From NCBI GenBank assembly GCA_034435015.1, contig DAOTYH010000112.1:1-23741 (forward strand): a DNA stretch of 23,741 nucleotides, written 5' to 3'. Positions within the stretch are counted from its first letter, which is position 1; each line of letters begins with the position of its first letter. This document shows, in pieces, positions 7,173 through 15,254 of the stretch. Position numbers and translations under genes: made by a program. The notes beneath the pieces were generated by a model. It had not been told where the DNA came from, did no database searches, and was given only the letters and a program-made list of their open reading frames with translations. The stretch comes from DAOTYH01 sp034435015. Lineage in GTDB: Bacteria; Chloroflexota; Anaerolineae; Aggregatilineales; UBA3940.

Positions 7173-7550
7173 GTGGTTAAGAGAGTGCGCGTCTTATTAG
7201 CTGATGATCAGGTACACGTTCGCTCGGCCCTGCGGCTTTTGTTGGAAAACGAACCTCAGATAGAGGTAGTTGGAGAGGCCGCAGAGACAGCAAGCTTGCT
7301 GGCCCAGATCAACACTCTGCATCCTGATCTGGTGTTGCTGGACTGGGAATTGCCAGGACAGCAGGGCAGTGATCTGCTGGCTACTCTCCGCCTTCAGCAC
7401 CCCCAGTTGCTGGTTGTAGCCCTGAGCGGGCGCTCTGAAGCATATAACCGGGCGACGCAGGCCGGCGTAGATGCTTTCATCAGCAAGGGCGACCCGCCTT
7501 CGTGTGTCCTTTCGGTACTTCGCGGGCTTAACATCAGAAACAAGGAATAA
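7173..7550 (+). CDS. Stand-alone response regulator receiver domain
   Basis: A 125-residue CheY-like protein made of a single receiver domain with no output domain. The acidic pocket is Asp11-Asp12, the phosphoacceptor is Asp57 in VLLDWELPG, the switch residue is Ser85 in VALSG, and the conserved Lys is 105 in FISKGD. It should accept phosphate from a histidine kinase and act by protein contact. The start is GTG; the site AGAGTG is weak and no strong promoter is seen. Sequence style (DDQVHVRSALRLLL) resembles NarL/FixJ receivers, so it could descend from a regulator that lost its HTH domain. No kinase is adjacent, and hutI downstream has no obvious link. Confidence 0.88.
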   Translation: MVKRVRVLLADDQVHVRSALRLLLENEPQIEVVGEAAETASLLAQINTLHPDLVLLDWELPGQQGSDLLATLRLQHPQLLVVALSGRSEAYNRATQAGVDAFISKGDPPSCVLSVLRGLNIRNKE

Positions 7551-7584
7551 GGGGGGCATTTTCCCCAATTCATATACCTTTCTC

Positions 7585-7609
7585 TAGCGCCTAATCCCCT
7601 CAGGCGCTA
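7585..7609 (+). promoter_or_regulatory. Hairpin just upstream of hutI
   Basis: A perfect 8-bp stem TAGCGCCT/AGGCGCTA encloses a 9-base loop and ends 11 bp before the hutI ATG. No T run follows on either strand, so it is not a typical terminator. It could affect hutI translation or end the receiver transcript. Confidence 0.45.
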
Positions 7610-7620
7610 AACTACTGGGT

Positions 7621-8895
7621 ATGACACAGATAGCCGACCTACTCATTTATCATGCCAGTCAAGTTTGTGTTGTGCCGGCACAAGAGGGCGGCCCCCAGCG
7701 CGGAGAGGCTCTGGGGAGGCTGGGCCTGATCGAGCAGGGAGCTGTGGCCATCCGGGACGGGCGAATCCTTGCCGTAGGCGAGGAGGAGAGACTGCGGGCT
7801 GAATACCAGCCACAGCAGGAACTCGACGCACAGGGAGGCGCAGTCGTGCCGGGCTTTGTTGATCCTCATACCCATCTGGTCTGGGTTGGGGATCGAGCCG
7901 CCGAGTTTGAGATGCGTCTGGCTGGGGCCTCCTACATGGAGATTATGGCCTCAGGGGGGGGCATCAATAACACGGTCAGGCGTGTGCGTGCGGCCAGCGT
8001 GGATGATCTGGTGTCTGAAACGCTCCCCCGCCTTAACCGGATGTTGCGGCTGGGCACAACCACCGTTGAGATCAAAACAGGCTACGGGCTGGATGTCGAG
8101 AACGAACTCAAGCAGATTGAGGCTATTTATCGGCTGAAGGCACTTCAGCCGGTGGACATTGTGCCGACTTTTCTAGGCGCTCATGCTGTGCCGCCGGAGT
8201 ATGAGGGTCGCACCGATGCTTACGTGGAGCTGGTGATCAACGAGATGATCCCGGCAGTGGCGGCTTTTGCCCAAGAGAACGGACAACCCCTCCCCTTTAT
8301 TGATGTTTTCTGTGAGCAGGGCGTGTTTGATGTGGCACAGTCGCGCCGCATTCTTGAGGCGGGCATGGCGCAAGGGATGCCTCTCAAGATACATGCGGAC
8401 GAGTTCGCAGGGCTGGGCGGTACTAAGCTGGCTGTTGAGCTGGGGGCAACCTCTGCTGACCACCTTGTCTTGACGCCTGAGGAAGACATTCAGGCGCTGG
8501 GGCAGGGTGAGACGATAGCGGTCGCACTGCCGCCGACTCCGTTCGGGCTGGGGCATCATGAGTACACACCGGCACGGGCTATTCTTGCCGCAGGAGGAGC
8601 ACTGGCAGTCGCTACCGACTGTAACCCCGGCACTGCGTGGTGCGAGTCAATGCAGTTTGTGATGGCGCTGGCCTGCCGGATGATGCGTCTGACTCCGCCG
8701 GAGGCGCTGGCGGCGGCGACATTGAACTCGGCCTTTGCCGTTGGACTGGGGGAGCAAGTAGGCAGTTTGGAAGCCGGCAAGCAGGCCGACGTGCTGATCT
8801 TGGATGCGGCTGATTACCGCCATCTGGCCTACCGCTTTGGCGGCAACTTGGTACGGACCGTGATCAAGAAAGGGCAGGTGGTGTGGAGTTCCTGA
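7621..8895 (+). CDS. hutI: Imidazolonepropionase
   Basis: A 424-residue amidohydrolase that opens 4-imidazolone-5-propanoate to N-formimino-L-glutamate, the third step of histidine degradation. Metal and catalytic residues are visible: His83 and His85 in VDPHTHLVW, His258 and Glu261 in KIHADEF, His281 in SADHLVL and Asp333 in ATDCNPGT. Family signatures include MASGGGINNTV and EIKTGYGLD. Length is normal. The ATG at 7621 has only GGG two bases upstream as a ribosome site, and a hairpin ends just before it. No hutH, hutU or hutG is adjacent, so the pathway must be completed elsewhere or this hydrolase serves a related imidazolone. Confidence 0.94.
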   Translation: MTQIADLLIYHASQVCVVPAQEGGPQRGEALGRLGLIEQGAVAIRDGRILAVGEEERLRAEYQPQQELDAQGGAVVPGFVDPHTHLVWVGDRAAEFEMRLAGASYMEIMASGGGINNTVRRVRAASVDDLVSETLPRLNRMLRLGTTTVEIKTGYGLDVENELKQIEAIYRLKALQPVDIVPTFLGAHAVPPEYEGRTDAYVELVINEMIPAVAAFAQENGQPLPFIDVFCEQGVFDVAQSRRILEAGMAQGMPLKIHADEFAGLGGTKLAVELGATSADHLVLTPEEDIQALGQGETIAVALPPTPFGLGHHEYTPARAILAAGGALAVATDCNPGTAWCESMQFVMALACRMMRLTPPEALAAATLNSAFAVGLGEQVGSLEAGKQADVLILDAADYRHLAYRFGGNLVRTVIKKGQVVWSS

Positions 8896-8942
8896 AGGCC
8901 TAGAGTGCCTCAGGGTGTCTCCTGAATACCTTGTTCATTCCA

Positions 8943-8985
8943 TCCTCTTACTTTTGAGCCTGCGGCGCTTGCCAGGGTAAGAGGA
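8943..8985 (+). promoter_or_regulatory. Inverted repeat covering a Shine-Dalgarno site
   Basis: TCCTCTTAC (8943-8951) and GTAAGAGGA (8977-8985) are a perfect 9-bp inverted repeat. Within the loop, CCTG and CAGG can extend the fold. The 3' arm contains GAGGA of the strong GAGGAGAGG site ahead of ATG 8996, so folding would hide that site. This suggests translational control of the leader ORF and, by coupling, of the oxidoreductase. Confidence 0.45.
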
Positions 8986-8995
8986 GAGGCGGGGC

Positions 8996-9067
8996 ATGTG
9001 GTCATATGCCTCGCCTTGTCGTATTCTCAGGGTACAGCATGGTGCACCGCTGGAGTGGCTGACATGA
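8996..9067 (+). CDS. Possible 23-codon leader ORF coupled to the Fe-S oxidoreductase gene
   Basis: An ATG preceded by GAGGAGAGG (8981-8989), spacing about 6, opens a 23-codon frame beginning MWSYASPCRILR and ending in EWLT. Its TGA overlaps the ATG of the next gene as ATGA, the classic translational-coupling arrangement. I recognise no family. It could instead be chance, with the SD serving a GTG start at 8998 in the frame of the larger gene. Confidence 0.35.
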   Translation: MWSYASPCRILRVQHGAPLEWLT

Positions 9068-11088
9068 ATCCCTTCCGCGATACATTCTGGAACATCCCTC
9101 AGTGGGCTGAAGTTCTCCTCTATATCTCTCAGGGGCTGGGGCTGACCATCCTGATCGGTAAGCTGTCCCTGCGGGTTCAACTGTGGCTGAAGGGGCAGGG
9201 CAAGCTGAAGGCTGACCGCCTCAGGGAGCGTATAGGGCGGGTCATTCAGTATGCGCTTGCACAGGTGCATATCGCCCGTGAGCGCTATGCAGGAATCTTT
9301 CATTTGTCGCTGTCCTTGGCGATGATTGTGCTGTTCATAGGGACCGTGCTGGCGACCATTGACTATGATATTGGTGTGCTGATCTTCAATGTCAAGCTCC
9401 TCAGCGGGCCTTTCTACCTGATCTACGAGCTGGTGCTGGACTTCTTCGCTGTGGCCGGCATCTTTGGCCTTGCGTTGGCCATGATCCGGCGGGTCTTCCC
9501 GCGCCCTGGTAAGCTGACTTACAGTTTCGGCTTTGCCGTCATGCTGTGGTTGTTCCTGATAGAGCTGATGAGCGGGCTGTTGATCGAGGCATTTCGGCTG
9601 GCGGCGGTACAGCCGCCGTGGGGAGCGTGGTCTTTTGCGGGGTATCTGCTCAGTCGGGGCGTCCTTGCGCTGGGGTTGAGTATAGAAACCATCCAGAAGG
9701 CGCATTTGGCAACATGGGTGTTTCACTTCTCTCTGACGGGGTTGTTGTATGCTGTGGCGCTTGATCTCCCGATCAGGCATATTCTCTATTCAACGCTTAA
9801 CGTCTTCTTTGCCCCATTCCGGGAGGCAGGCGCACTGACTCCGCTTGATCTGGAAGACGAAGGCGTAGAGCGGCTAGGGGCGGGACAGATTGTGGACCTG
9901 CCTCCCGTCCAGCTTCTGAGCGGCGATGCCTGTACGGAATGCGGGCGTTGTCAGGCGGCGTGTCCGGCCTACATGGCTGGCACGCCTCTCAGCCCCAAAC
10001 AGATCGTTCTGGATATCCGGCAGGGGCTGGACCGCTATGGGCCGCTCATGTTGAACGGAGATAAGGATGAAGAGATGCCCTTGGTCCGTTCTATTACGCC
10101 GGAGGAAGCGCTATGGGCTTGCACAACCTGCCGGGCCTGTGTAGAGCAATGTCCTGTGTTGATTGATCAGGTTGAGCCGATTGTAGATATGCGGCGTTAT
10201 CTGGTCCTGACAGAAGGCAGGATGCCCAGCCTGCTTGCCAGCGCTATGACACAGGCTGAGCGTGCGGGCAATCCGTGGGGCAATCCAAAGGGAAGCCGTA
10301 TGGATTGGGCGCAGGGACTAAGCGTGCCGCTGATGTCAGACAAGAAGAAGGCGGATGTGTTGTACTGGGTGGGCTGTGCAGGAGCTTACGATCCCGAAGG
10401 GCAGAAGACAGCCCGCGCCATGGTCAAGATATTCGAGGCGGCGGGGATAGACTATGCTGTCCTGGGTGAGGAAGAGCGTTGTAACTGCGAGTGGGCACGC
10501 CGCGCAGGCAACGAATATCTTTATCAGCAGGCCGCCCATTCCAATATCGCTGTATTTGATAAGTATGAGTTCAATCTAATCGTCACACACTGCCCCCATT
10601 GTTTCAACACTTTCAAGAACGAGTACCCCCAATTTGGCGGCCACTATGAGGTAGAGCATCACAGCACTTATATTGCAAGGCTGATCCGGCATGGATACCT
10701 CAGGCTGGGCGGGTTGGCTCCGCGCAGGGCGGCCTACCATGATCCGTGCTATCTGGGGCGGTATAACGGGATATATGATGCCCCGCGCAGTGCCCTGAGG
10801 GCTGTACCGGGTATCTCGCCTGTCGAAATGCCTCGCAACCGGGACGATGGATTATGCTGTGGGGGAGGCGGCGCTCAGGTCTGGTTTGAGACCCATCAGA
10901 AGAAGCCGGTTAACGTCATCCGTCTGGAGGAAGCAATCCAGACTGGCGCTGATGAGGTTGCGGCGGCCTGTCCCTTCTGTGTGATCATGTTGTCATCAGC
11001 GGCACAGAGCATGGGGGCTGGAAATCGAATTGGCATCCGGGATGTGGCTGTGCTGGTAGCAGAAGCGCTTATGCCGGGTGCAGAATAA
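9064..11088 (+). CDS. Membrane-bound HdrD-like Fe-S oxidoreductase (cytochrome b, 2[4Fe-4S], two CCG domains)
   Basis: A 674-residue fusion. The N-terminal ~250 residues have about five to six membrane helices of the NarI/HdrE cytochrome b type, with candidate haem ligands His70, His80, His214 and His221. A ferredoxin-like domain follows with CTECGRCQAACP (Cys290, 293, 296, 300) and CTTCRACVEQCP (Cys353, 356, 359, 363). Two cysteine-rich CCG domains come next: Cys438, Cys473, Cys475, Cys510, Cys513, and Cys562, Cys598-599, Cys636, Cys639. It probably passes electrons between a quinone pool and an unknown cytoplasmic disulfide or acceptor. The ATG at 9064 has GGAG 8 bases upstream; a GTG at 8998 would add 22 residues. 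A lipoprotein gene follows 3 bp after. Confidence 0.88.
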   Translation: MNPFRDTFWNIPQWAEVLLYISQGLGLTILIGKLSLRVQLWLKGQGKLKADRLRERIGRVIQYALAQVHIARERYAGIFHLSLSLAMIVLFIGTVLATIDYDIGVLIFNVKLLSGPFYLIYELVLDFFAVAGIFGLALAMIRRVFPRPGKLTYSFGFAVMLWLFLIELMSGLLIEAFRLAAVQPPWGAWSFAGYLLSRGVLALGLSIETIQKAHLATWVFHFSLTGLLYAVALDLPIRHILYSTLNVFFAPFREAGALTPLDLEDEGVERLGAGQIVDLPPVQLLSGDACTECGRCQAACPAYMAGTPLSPKQIVLDIRQGLDRYGPLMLNGDKDEEMPLVRSITPEEALWACTTCRACVEQCPVLIDQVEPIVDMRRYLVLTEGRMPSLLASAMTQAERAGNPWGNPKGSRMDWAQGLSVPLMSDKKKADVLYWVGCAGAYDPEGQKTARAMVKIFEAAGIDYAVLGEEERCNCEWARRAGNEYLYQQAAHSNIAVFDKYEFNLIVTHCPHCFNTFKNEYPQFGGHYEVEHHSTYIARLIRHGYLRLGGLAPRRAAYHDPCYLGRYNGIYDAPRSALRAVPGISPVEMPRNRDDGLCCGGGGAQVWFETHQKKPVNVIRLEEAIQTGADEVAAACPFCVIMLSSAAQSMGAGNRIGIRDVAVLVAEALMPGAE

Positions 11089-11091
11089 CCG

Positions 11092-11781
11092 ATGAGAGCC
11101 TCCTATCCTCACAGCCGCGTTGTTCTAGCATGGCTGGCGGTACTTGCCTTAGCCCTGACTGCCTGTTCAGGCCGCTCTGAAGCACCGCCGCCGCGTCCTA
11201 CCGTTGTTGTGGTCACGGCTGTCGGCCCCTATTACACCCCTTTCGATGAGGCTGGGGACTGGCTGGTCGGGGAGACTGCCAACAGCCGGGGAAGAGTTGA
11301 AGAAGGCCGCTATGTGCTGACTGTCATGCAACCTGAGTATATTGCTTGGACTCACGAACAGCGTGCCTTTGGCGACGGCACTTATGAAGTGGATGCCTCC
11401 TTGCTGAGCGGGCCGGAGGCCAGCGGATTCGGATTGCTTTTGCTCGCGACAAGCGACGTTGGGACATTCTTCTACTGCATGATCACAGGCGATGGCCGCT
11501 ACGATATTGGCTACTGTCAGGATGGTTGTCGGACACAGCAGTCGTTGATTGGAGGATACACACTGTCCTATGTCATACTGACCGATAACCAGACTAATCG
11601 TCTGCGGGTTGATCTTCTTAACGGACAGCTCACCTTCTGGGTCAACGGCTCGCCGGTCAGCCAGATCAGGGGACTCACTTACAGCAGCGGGCTGGTAGGG
11701 CTGATCGGAGAAAGTTCCCCTTACGGCGGCTTCGAGGCGGCTTTCGACAACCTGCGCATTGTGGAACAACAGGGGAATTGA
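11092..11781 (+). CDS. Lipoprotein of unknown function (LamG/DUF1080-like fold suspected)
   Basis: A 229-residue protein with an N-terminal hydrophobic signal and lipobox LTAC, putting the lipidated Cys at 25. The mature part is about 200 residues with alternating strands and motifs such as AFGDGTYEVDASLL, FWVNGSPV and AAFDNLRIVEQ, which resemble concanavalin-like (laminin-G/DUF1080) beta-sandwich domains that bind sugars. This fold assignment is inference. It starts 3 bp after the oxidoreductase stop without a good ribosome site, so it is probably translated by coupling. It would be exposed on the outer face of the cytoplasmic membrane. Confidence 0.8.
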   Translation: MRASYPHSRVVLAWLAVLALALTACSGRSEAPPPRPTVVVVTAVGPYYTPFDEAGDWLVGETANSRGRVEEGRYVLTVMQPEYIAWTHEQRAFGDGTYEVDASLLSGPEASGFGLLLLATSDVGTFFYCMITGDGRYDIGYCQDGCRTQQSLIGGYTLSYVILTDNQTNRLRVDLLNGQLTFWVNGSPVSQIRGLTYSSGLVGLIGESSPYGGFEAAFDNLRIVEQQGN

Positions 11782-11862
11782 CTCGCATGGAAAGAGTGCG
11801 GGGTGTACACTAGCCCTGTGATCGTCTCTTGCGGATGATAAGTGAGGGGAGAGAGATTCACT

Positions 11863-14619
11863 ATGTTGGATCAGTTGGTCGGCAAGAAACTCGGCAATTA
11901 TGAGATTACAGAGCTGATCGGCAAAGGCGGTATGGCCGCTGTGTACAAGGCCTACCAGCCTTCGATGAACCGCAATGTTGCCATTAAGGTCTTGACACAG
12001 CAATCCAGCGGCGACCGGGCTTCTGTGCAGAGGTTCGAAAATGAGGCGCGGCTGATTGCCCAACTGGAGCATGCCCATATTCTGCCTGTATATGACTTTG
12101 GTGAGCAGGAGGGCATCCTGTATATTGTGATGCGTTATCTGCCCGCCGGGACACTCGCCGACCGTATCTCTGAAGGAGGAATGCCTCTCAAAGAGGCGGT
12201 GAACTTCTTTGCTCAACTGGCTTCAGCTCTGCATTATGCCCACAGTCGGGGTGTCATCCACCGCGATCTGAAACCAAGCAACGTGCTGATTGACCAGCAA
12301 AATAACGTCTTTTTGAGCGACTTTGGTATCGCCAAGTCGCTGGAGGGTACTCAGAACCTGACCGGCACGGGAGGGGTAGTCGGGACTCCAACGTACATGT
12401 CGCCTGAACAGGGGCTGGGAGAAACATTGGACGCCCGCAGTGACATCTATGCCCTGGGGGTTATCCTGTATGAGATGCTGACAGGCAGTCCTCCCTACAT
12501 AGCTGACAACCCCATGGCGGTGATGTTGAAGCACATCAATGATCCTGTGCCTGAGCCGCGCTCAATCAACCCTGACATTCCCCCTGAAGTGGAGGCAATT
12601 ATCCTCAAGGCACTGGCCAAGGCTCCAGACCAGCGCTACCAGACAGCCAAAGAGATGTCCGATGCACTGGAGCAGGCGGCGGCAGTGGCCTTGGGGATCA
12701 CCCCCTCGCGTCTCAAGCCTGCCGCTCCAGCCGATGCGGCTACCCTGCCTGCCGTCCCTGTAGGCGGCAAAGCACAGACAGCACCTGCCCCACTGGCCGG
12801 CCTGCCGGGAGGTCTAACCGGTGCCGGCTTACAGGCTGTCGTACCGCCTGAAGAAGTTGAGGTGCACCTCAACAGGTTGTCAACGTGGCTGAAGGAACAT
12901 GCCGTCATCGGGACATGGATACAGTCCATCATGCTCAGCCTTGCTACATTCATCATGTTGCAGAGGCTGACGCAGGATGCTGTCATTGAGACCGCCTTGC
13001 TCTCCCTGATCCCCGGTGTGCTGTTGTACGGATTGTTGCGTGCGCCGACAGTAGGGGCGCTGGTCAGCTTTGTGCTGATCCTCGCACCTCTTCTCCCTCG
13101 TGTGCCTGGGGTAGCGCTGATCTGGCTGGCGGTGGCAGTCATCGCGGCGGCACGCCTGAACTCACGTGAGATCATGTTGACCCTCGTGACGGTGGTGGCC
13201 GCCGGAAGCCCGTTGGGCTGGCTTATCCCGTTGCTGGCCCCATGGTGGCTGAAGACACGCCGGACGGTGCTCCCTGTGGCGCTGGGGGTTCTGCTGGCTA
13301 TGATGTTCGCCATTACGCTGGGCTGGCGGAATGCCGGCGGGCTGTTGCCTGTCCCTGTTGAGCCGGTCAGACCGGATTCGTTGGAGGCGATACAGCTCAG
13401 CCCCTTTGACACGACTTACCTGGGGGTGCTTGACAACCGGTCTATCTGGGAGAATATGGCCCAGCCGGATGCGCTCCTGACCAGCGTCCGGGCGACCTTG
13501 GACCTGCTGGGGCAGACCTTGATCCAGATGCGCGGCCTGCCGCTGTTCATTGCGGCAGGGTGGGCGCTGGCCGCCGTACTCTCGACTTCCAACAGCCGGG
13601 TACAGACACCTTTGCTGAGGATGTCCGGGCCGGCATTGGGGCTGGCGGCTTTGCTGGCCGTGCATCTATTGCTCCGCCCTGAAGGGCTTGAGGAAGTCCA
13701 GCCTGTGGCAGTTGTGCTGACGGTGATCAGCGCGGCGCTTGCGTTTGGGTTAAGCCAGTGGCCAATACAGGCCGATCCGAACGCTGGGAACAAGGCCGGA
13801 ACGTTGTTACGGTTGCTGGTTCAGGTGCTGGGGGCTGTCTTCATGGCCCTTGGGGCGGGATACTTCATCTCCTCTCTGGGCGGCTCCTCTCTCTACAATG
13901 TCCTGTGGCTGGGCGGCACAGTGGGGGTGGTCGCCATGATCACCAATCCGCTGGCCGGCGCCCTGATCGCGTTTGCCTCGCTGGCTGTTGCCTTTGTGCC
14001 TGTACAACCTGTCTTGGCAGGTGTCGCAGGCGGGTTGTTGATCCTGTATTTGGGCACTACCCTTCTGTTTGATCGGCGCCGCCCGCGCTACTGGAGTCCT
14101 CTTGGCGCAGGGTTTATCATCGGAGCGCCGGGGCTGGCCGGGCTGGGCATTCTGCCGCTTGGCCCCCTCAGCATTGGCGTGCTGGAGCTTCAAGTGCCGG
14201 CGGCCATCTTGGCTGTGTTGGGGCATGTGTTGATGATCGCTACCGCCCCTGAGCCGGCTCGTCCGCTTGCGGTGATCGTTCAGGTAGTGACAACACTGGC
14301 AGGGGTACTGCTGGTCGAGCGCCTGATGGGGATGGGTCTGCTGGGGCAGTTGGGGCACAAGCTCCGCCGCCTGATCTTCACGGCAGGCACGGCCCTTATC
14401 ATGGCGTTGCTTTACTATACGCTGGGGCGGGCTGCTCCCGGCGTGTCATTGCTGATGGCGCTTCCATTGAGCGTTGTGTCTGCCATCCTGCTGGTTGCGG
14501 CGCTGGGCGACCGGGCTATGTTCTGGAGACGTTTCATTGAGCCGGAGGAGAAAGAAGAAGAGTTTGTCGAGGACGAGGTGATCACCGGGCCATGGTCGAA
14601 GTCAAAACAGCCCAAGTAA
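11863..14619 (+). CDS. Ser/Thr protein kinase with large polytopic membrane domain
   Basis: A 918-residue protein. Residues 13-275 form a Hanks-type kinase with all key elements: G-loop GKGGMAAVY (20-28), Lys42 in AIKVL, Glu61, HRDLKPSN with catalytic Asp135, DFG with Asp153, and GTPTYMSPEQ (174-183). An Ala/Pro-rich linker follows (about 285-340). Then come some 550 residues of mostly hydrophobic sequence, probably 15 or more helices, and an acidic tail (EEKEEEFVEDE) before the end. It lacks the PASTA repeats of PknB and has no transporter motif that I recognise. The ATG at 11863 is preferred to GTG 11842 because GAGGGGAGAG lies about 9 bases before it. The 81-bp gap upstream contains TACACT (11806-11811), but the -35 is unclear. 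Confidence 0.92.
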   Translation: MLDQLVGKKLGNYEITELIGKGGMAAVYKAYQPSMNRNVAIKVLTQQSSGDRASVQRFENEARLIAQLEHAHILPVYDFGEQEGILYIVMRYLPAGTLADRISEGGMPLKEAVNFFAQLASALHYAHSRGVIHRDLKPSNVLIDQQNNVFLSDFGIAKSLEGTQNLTGTGGVVGTPTYMSPEQGLGETLDARSDIYALGVILYEMLTGSPPYIADNPMAVMLKHINDPVPEPRSINPDIPPEVEAIILKALAKAPDQRYQTAKEMSDALEQAAAVALGITPSRLKPAAPADAATLPAVPVGGKAQTAPAPLAGLPGGLTGAGLQAVVPPEEVEVHLNRLSTWLKEHAVIGTWIQSIMLSLATFIMLQRLTQDAVIETALLSLIPGVLLYGLLRAPTVGALVSFVLILAPLLPRVPGVALIWLAVAVIAAARLNSREIMLTLVTVVAAGSPLGWLIPLLAPWWLKTRRTVLPVALGVLLAMMFAITLGWRNAGGLLPVPVEPVRPDSLEAIQLSPFDTTYLGVLDNRSIWENMAQPDALLTSVRATLDLLGQTLIQMRGLPLFIAAGWALAAVLSTSNSRVQTPLLRMSGPALGLAALLAVHLLLRPEGLEEVQPVAVVLTVISAALAFGLSQWPIQADPNAGNKAGTLLRLLVQVLGAVFMALGAGYFISSLGGSSLYNVLWLGGTVGVVAMITNPLAGALIAFASLAVAFVPVQPVLAGVAGGLLILYLGTTLLFDRRRPRYWSPLGAGFIIGAPGLAGLGILPLGPLSIGVLELQVPAAILAVLGHVLMIATAPEPARPLAVIVQVVTTLAGVLLVERLMGMGLLGQLGHKLRRLIFTAGTALIMALLYYTLGRAAPGVSLLMALPLSVVSAILLVAALGDRAMFWRRFIEPEEKEEEFVEDEVITGPWSKSKQPK

Positions 14620-14630
14620 ACTGCTACGGG

Positions 14631-15254
14631 TCATCTTGCTTCGCACAGTGCTAGTATTTCGCGGATAGTGTCTTCGGGTGTGCGGGCTGTGACGGCGCAG
14701 ACCCGCACACCCTGATTGCTCAGTTCCGCATCCAGTGCTTCTGCCAACGCAACTAAACCAGCCTGCGTAGCAAGAAAGGCGGCCCGGCCTTGATGGGCTT
14801 GGCCCGGCAGGCTGGGCCTGACAAGGAAGACAATCAATCCCCCTCCTTCGTCAGACATCACCCGCCCGGCCAACTGGCCGCACAGAAATGCACCTGTCAG
14901 GTTGACCTCCAGAGTCCGTTGCCATTCCCATTCGTCCATTGTCAAGGCTGGAGTACGGGGGTTGACATGGGCGTTCTGAATCAAGATGTCCAGCCTGCCA
15001 AACCGATCACGGGTTGCCTCGATCATGGCGGCCACCTGAAACTTGCTGGCAACATCCCCCTGCCAGCCGAAGGCCTGCCCGCTCTCTGCCCTTATCTCTT
15101 TTGCCGTGCGTTCGGCCCGATCAGGATTCAGATCATTGACACACACTCTGGCGCCTGCCCTTGCCAGCGCCTTGGCTGTCTCTGCTCCAAGACCGTGCCC
15201 GCCACCGGTCACAATGGCTACCCGCTCGTTGATGGCTTCAGCCGGTTTATTCAT
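14631..15254 (-). CDS. SDR-fold protein lacking catalytic Tyr and Lys
   Basis: A 207-residue short-chain dehydrogenase/reductase-like protein with a Rossmann start TGGGHGLG (16-23), acidic Asp41 after strand 2, GDV (66-68), the NAG-equivalent NAH (94-96) and NVN-like EVN (116-118). The YxxxK site is FLATQ: Tyr is Phe160 and Lys is Gln164. The Ser region reads FLVRPS instead of NISS. It is also shorter than the usual ~250. It may bind NAD(P) or an adenosine ligand but is unlikely to be a classical oxidoreductase. The ATG at 15254 overlaps the methyltransferase stop by 8 bp and has GGGGAGAAG just upstream. An upstream in-frame Met (15308) lies inside the preceding gene. It is last in the operon and converges on the kinase gene, 11 bp apart. 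Confidence 0.85.
   Translation of the reverse strand: MNKPAEAINERVAIVTGGGHGLGAETAKALARAGARVCVNDLNPDRAERTAKEIRAESGQAFGWQGDVASKFQVAAMIEATRDRFGRLDILIQNAHVNPRTPALTMDEWEWQRTLEVNLTGAFLCGQLAGRVMSDEGGGLIVFLVRPSLPGQAHQGRAAFLATQAGLVALAEALDAELSNQGVRVCAVTARTPEDTIREILALCEAR

Noticed and set aside
7551..7566. GGGG/CCCC hairpin after the receiver gene as a terminator
   Set aside because: The stem is only four pairs and no T run follows.
8935..9780. Antisense frame of 281 codons opposite the cytochrome b region
   Set aside because: The composition is dominated by Gln, Arg and Pro, as expected for the complement of a membrane-protein gene.
11167..12216. Long antisense frame (349 codons) opposite the lipoprotein and kinase start
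   Set aside because: It lies opposite two well-supported genes, lacks recognisable motifs and is explained by GC-rich codon bias.
14620..14630. Terminator between the convergent kinase and SDR genes
   Set aside because: The gap is only 11 bp and no hairpin with a T run was found in it or just beyond.
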